From positions 299,723 to 363,722 of the forward strand of contig NZ_LIVT01000006.1 of assembly GCF_001905905.1 (NCBI RefSeq): a stretch of 64,000 nucleotides of DNA. The letters are read 5' to 3'. This document shows positions 61,282-64,000 of the stretch, piece after piece; within the stretch, counting starts at the first letter, position 1; each line of letters opens with the position of its first letter. The notes below the pieces were generated by a model. That model was not told the DNA's origin. It worked only from the letters and a program-made list of their open reading frames with translations, and searched no databases. Made by a program: the position numbers and the translations under genes. The stretch comes from Streptomyces sp. CB02366 (GTDB lineage Bacteria > Actinomycetota > Actinomycetes > Streptomycetales > Streptomycetaceae).

Positions 61282-63330
61282 ATGCGACACGTGGACCAAC
61301 TCCCCCACGCGGTCAAGGAGGAGAAGCACGTCACGATCCCGATGGCCGACGGAGCCCGGCTCTCGGCACGGATCTGGCGGCCCGTCTCCTCCGACACCGA
61401 GCCGGTCCCGGCGGTCCTTGAGTACATCCCCTACCGCAAGAACGACCTCACCTCCCCACGGGACTCCATCCACCACCCCTACATCGCCGGGCACGGCTAC
61501 GCCTGCGTCCGGGTCGACATCCGGGGCACCGGCGAGTCCGACGGCGTCCTCACCGACGAGTACCTCGAACAGGAGCAGGCCGACGCCGAAGCCGTCCTCG
61601 CCTGGCTGGCCGACCAGCCCTGGTGCGACGGCGCCACCGGCATGATGGGCATCTCCTGGGGCGCCTTCGCCGCCCTCCAGGTCGCCGCCCGCCGGCCTCC
61701 GAGCCTGCGCGCCATCTGCATCTCGTCCTTCACCGACGACCGGTACGCGGACGACATGCACTACCTGGGCGGCGCCATGCTCTCCGACAACCTGGCCGAG
61801 GCCGGCACCATGTTCGCCTACGCCACCTGCCCGCCCGACCCGGCCGTGGTCGGCGACCGGTGGCGCGCGATGTGGGAGGAGCGGCTGCGGGCGGCCCGCC
61901 CCTGGGTCCTGGAGTGGCTGCGCCACCCGCAGCGCGACGCCTACTGGCGCCACGCCAGCCTCAGCGAGGACTACAGCGCCCTCGCCTGCCCGGTCCTCGC
62001 CTCCAGCGGATGGGCCGACGGCTACTCCAACGCCGTCACCCGGCTGCTGCGCCACGTCGACGTGCCCCGCAAGGGGCTGATCGGCCCCTGGTCGCACAAG
62101 CTGCCCCACCTGGGGGAGCCGGGCCCCGCCATCGGCTACCTCCAGGAAGTGGTGCGCTGGTGGGACCACTGGCTCAAGGGCCTGGACAACGGCGTCATGG
62201 ACGGCCCCATGCTCCGCACCTGGATGCAGGAGAGCGTGCCGCCCTCCACCTCGTACGAGGAGCGGCCCGGGCGCTGGATCGGGGAGCCCTCCTGGCCCTC
62301 GCCGCACGTCGCGGACACCGTGCTGCCCTTCCACGACCGCGGACTCCTGATGCCCGGCGGGAGCGGCGGGGCGGCGGAGCGGCCCGAGGGCCCCGAGCGC
62401 GCGTACACCGTCCAGTCCCCGCTGTCCGTCGGCCAGTTCGCCGGCAAGTGGGCGTCCTACAACGCGCCGCCGGACCTGCCCTACGACCAGCGCGAGGAGG
62501 ACGGCGGGTCGCTCGTCTTCGAGACCGACGTCCTGACCGACCGGGTGGAGATCCTCGGCACCCCCTCCGTCACCCTCGACGTGTCGGCCGACGCCCCTGC
62601 CGCGCAGGTGAACGTCCGCCTCTCCGACGTCGCTCCGGACGGACGCTCGACGCGGGTCACCTACGGGGTGCTCAACCTCGCCCACAGGAGCAGTGAGGCG
62701 GAGCCGAGCGAGCTCGTCCCGGGGGAGCGGTACACGGTCCGCGTGCCTCTGCACGGGGTCGCGCAGGCGTTCCCGCCCGGCCACCGCATCCGGGTCTCCC
62801 TGTCCACCTCGTACTGGCCGCTGGTCTGGCCCGCGCCCGAGCCGGTCCTGCTCACGGTGTACGAGAGCGGAAGCGCGCTCACCCTGCCCGTCCGCGACCA
62901 GGACGTCGCCACGGACACCGAACTGCGTCCCTTCGGCGAGCCCGAGGGCTGCGCGCCGTCGGCCGTCACCCAGCTCGGCGAACCGGAGCAGGCGTGGACG
63001 GTCTCGCGTGACCTGGTGGACTACCGGTCCGTGCTCGACATCGTGAAGGACCAGGGGGTGCGGCGGTACGAGGACGCCGGGATCGACGTCGGTCTGCGCG
63101 CCCGCGAGCGGTACAGCTGGGTGGCCGAGGACTTCGGCTCGGTACGGGGCGAGTCGGCCTGGACCATGACCTTCGGCCGGCCCGGGTGGGACGTGCGCGT
63201 CGAGACGCGCACCGTCCTGACGTCGGACAGGGACGCCTTCCACGTGGACGCGACCCTGGACGGTTACGAGGGCGGCCGCCGCGTGTTCTCCCGTACGTGG
63301 AACGAGGACGTGCCCCGGACGCGCGTCTAG
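61282..63330 (+). CDS. CocE/NonD-family alpha/beta hydrolase (S15 type)
   Basis: The 682-residue enzyme has an N-terminal X-Pro dipeptidyl-peptidase S15 domain with Ser125 in MGISWGAF, oxyanion-region YRKNDLTSPRD and GPWSHKLPHLG holding the likely His. A C-terminal jelly-roll follows (about 400-545: SLVFETDVLTDRVEILG). An extra 130-residue beta region completes the protein. Members hydrolyse esters (cocaine esterase), acyl-amides and beta-lactam side chains; the substrate here is unknown. An AGGAGG site precedes the ATG. Its TAG stop is at the first bases of a MITE. Confidence 0.9.
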   Translation: MRHVDQLPHAVKEEKHVTIPMADGARLSARIWRPVSSDTEPVPAVLEYIPYRKNDLTSPRDSIHHPYIAGHGYACVRVDIRGTGESDGVLTDEYLEQEQADAEAVLAWLADQPWCDGATGMMGISWGAFAALQVAARRPPSLRAICISSFTDDRYADDMHYLGGAMLSDNLAEAGTMFAYATCPPDPAVVGDRWRAMWEERLRAARPWVLEWLRHPQRDAYWRHASLSEDYSALACPVLASSGWADGYSNAVTRLLRHVDVPRKGLIGPWSHKLPHLGEPGPAIGYLQEVVRWWDHWLKGLDNGVMDGPMLRTWMQESVPPSTSYEERPGRWIGEPSWPSPHVADTVLPFHDRGLLMPGGSGGAAERPEGPERAYTVQSPLSVGQFAGKWASYNAPPDLPYDQREEDGGSLVFETDVLTDRVEILGTPSVTLDVSADAPAAQVNVRLSDVAPDGRSTRVTYGVLNLAHRSSEAEPSELVPGERYTVRVPLHGVAQAFPPGHRIRVSLSTSYWPLVWPAPEPVLLTVYESGSALTLPVRDQDVATDTELRPFGEPEGCAPSAVTQLGEPEQAWTVSRDLVDYRSVLDIVKDQGVRRYEDAGIDVGLRARERYSWVAEDFGSVRGESAWTMTFGRPGWDVRVETRTVLTSDRDAFHVDATLDGYEGGRRVFSRTWNEDVPRTRV

Positions 63331-63505
63331 GGCGTGTTTCGAAAGTAGCGTCGTCCGCCCGGAGGGCGGGCTCGGCGGCGTCCGGTGCGTGCGATCGCAA
63401 GGCGGAGGGCCGCCCCGATACCGGATGTATCGGGGCGGCCCCGACAACGCGGCGAGCGTGCGTGCCGGGCGTCGCCGAGCAGGCGGGACTTTCGAAACAC
63501 GCCCT
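63329..63505. mobile_element. 177-bp MITE with perfect 18-bp terminal inverted repeats
   Basis: AGGGCGTGTTTCGAAAGT (63329-63346) is repeated exactly in inverse at 63488-63505. The element encodes nothing and contains a large inner hairpin around GCCGCCCCGATAC...GTATCGGGGCGGC. TA at each outer edge fits a TA target duplication. Small non-autonomous elements with this end are known in Streptomyces. The left end supplies the last two bases of the hydrolase stop codon. Confidence 0.85.
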
Positions 63506-63550
63506 AGGCGTACTGATCACGAGCGTCGTCGACGCTGGTAGGGCTTGATC

Positions 63551-63584
63551 GGGGCCGGTTCCGGATGGCTTCGGAACCGGCCCC
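63551..63584. terminator. Bidirectional terminator hairpin
   Basis: GGGGCCGGTTCCG (63551-63563) pairs with CGGAACCGGCCCC (63572-63584) around an 8-nt loop. It lies between the converging hydrolase and permease genes and can serve both. Confidence 0.75.
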
Positions 63585-63634
63585 CGGCCGTCCCGGGGTC
63601 CGGCCGGGTCCGGCCCCGGGAACGGGGAGAACGT

Positions 63635-64000
63635 TCAGGAGGCCCGACGCGAGCGGACCGAGGCGATGGCGCCGAGAACACCGCCGACGGCCAGCACGAC
63701 CAGGCCCCTCAGCCAGACCTCACGTTCGATCTGGGTGGCGAGCAGGACGCAGGACAGGGCCCCGAGCACCGGTACGACGGTGGGCGCCCGGAAGTGGCGG
63801 CCGTCCGCCGGATCGCGGCGCAGCACCAGGAGCGAGGTGTTGACGAGGAAGAAGACCACCAGCAGCAGCAGGACCAGCGTGGAGGCGAGAGTGGACACGT
63901 CGCCCGTCGCCGCGAGGAGGAGCGAGAGCGCGGTGGTCGCGGCGATGGCCGCCCACGGGGTGCGGCGGCCGGGGAGGACCTTCGTCAGGAAGCGGGGGAG
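63635..64000 (-). CDS. APC-family amino acid permease, C-terminal part (truncated by the window edge)
   Basis: The visible 121 codons are the end of an APC-superfamily permease and the frame is open to the window edge. Three hydrophobic helices are seen: LSLLLAATGDVSTLASTLVL, LLLVVFFLVNTSLLVL and, after the loop RRDPADGRHFRAP, VVPVLGALSCVLLA, then a last helix near the C-terminus. RRDP...HFRAP is the typical C-terminal loop of YfnA/YjeH-like amino acid transporters. Substrate not determinable. Confidence 0.82.
   Translation of the reverse strand, partial: LPRFLTKVLPGRRTPWAAIAATTALSLLLAATGDVSTLASTLVLLLLVVFFLVNTSLLVLRRDPADGRHFRAPTVVPVLGALSCVLLATQIEREVWLRGLVVLAVGGVLGAIASVRSRRAS

Overview
The window is chromosomal DNA of a high-GC actinomycete, almost certainly a Streptomyces. 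The signs are strong third-position GC, a conservon (cvn) cluster, a DUF397 protein beside a DUF5753 helix-turn-helix protein, DUF574 and DUF3040 proteins, and LAL- and AfsR-type regulators. It starts inside cvnA and ends inside an amino-acid permease gene.

Layout. (1) 1-3.5 kb: conservon cvnABCD with a fifth GAF-domain gene. (2) 3.5-5.3 kb: a split transketolase behind a MerR-type promoter. (3) 5.4-17.3 kb: an 11.6 kb stretch bracketed by two near-identical tRNA-Pro(GGG) genes. Each is followed by the same terminator and by the 3' end of a decayed tyrosine integrase gene. Between them lie ordinary-looking genes: DinB, GNAT, a NarL-type two-component pair, DUF3040, DUF2264, DUF309 and a LAL-like ATPase without its usual HTH. 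(4) 17.4-19.3 kb: a frameshifted gene and about 1.2 kb of apparently non-coding DNA. (5) 19.3-46 kb: a biosynthetic gene cluster. (6) 46.5-50 kb: a BlaI/M56 pair, then a divergent TerB, Spo0M and helix-hairpin-helix group behind a promoter with a BlaI-like dyad. (7) 50.2-56.6 kb: GNAT, a sigma-region-4-like protein, a DUF574 methyltransferase, the DUF5753/DUF397 pair, a cupin and a GlxA/AraC regulator. (8) 56.8-63.5 kb: a molybdopterin oxidoreductase lacking its [4Fe-4S] cysteines, with a small partner; then an ATP-grasp ligase and a CocE-type hydrolase whose stop codon sits at the edge of a 177 bp MITE.

The centrepiece is the cluster. A dimodular NRPS (C-A-PCP-C-A-PCP-TE) reads serine in module 1 and a proline-type pocket in module 2. 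Two coupled genes follow, an FAD monooxygenase and an SDR. A second transcript carries a flavin reductase, a group-D flavin monooxygenase, a cupin, a stand-alone condensation-fold acyltransferase and an amidase. On the opposite strand is a carrier-loading set: a free PCP, a SyrB2-like Fe(II)/2-oxoglutarate enzyme with the halogenase-diagnostic HxA motif, a type II thioesterase and a free adenylation enzyme with a proline code, plus an antiporter and a LuxR regulator. A LysR regulator, a DHA2 exporter and an AfsR-type regulator sit upstream. The parts suggest chlorination of a proline-type residue on the free carrier protein. A Ser-Pro NRPS plus flavin monooxygenase would then use it, which is the logic of bacterial pyrrolizidine alkaloids. 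The product is an inference; the halogenase and substrate codes are read directly from the sequence.
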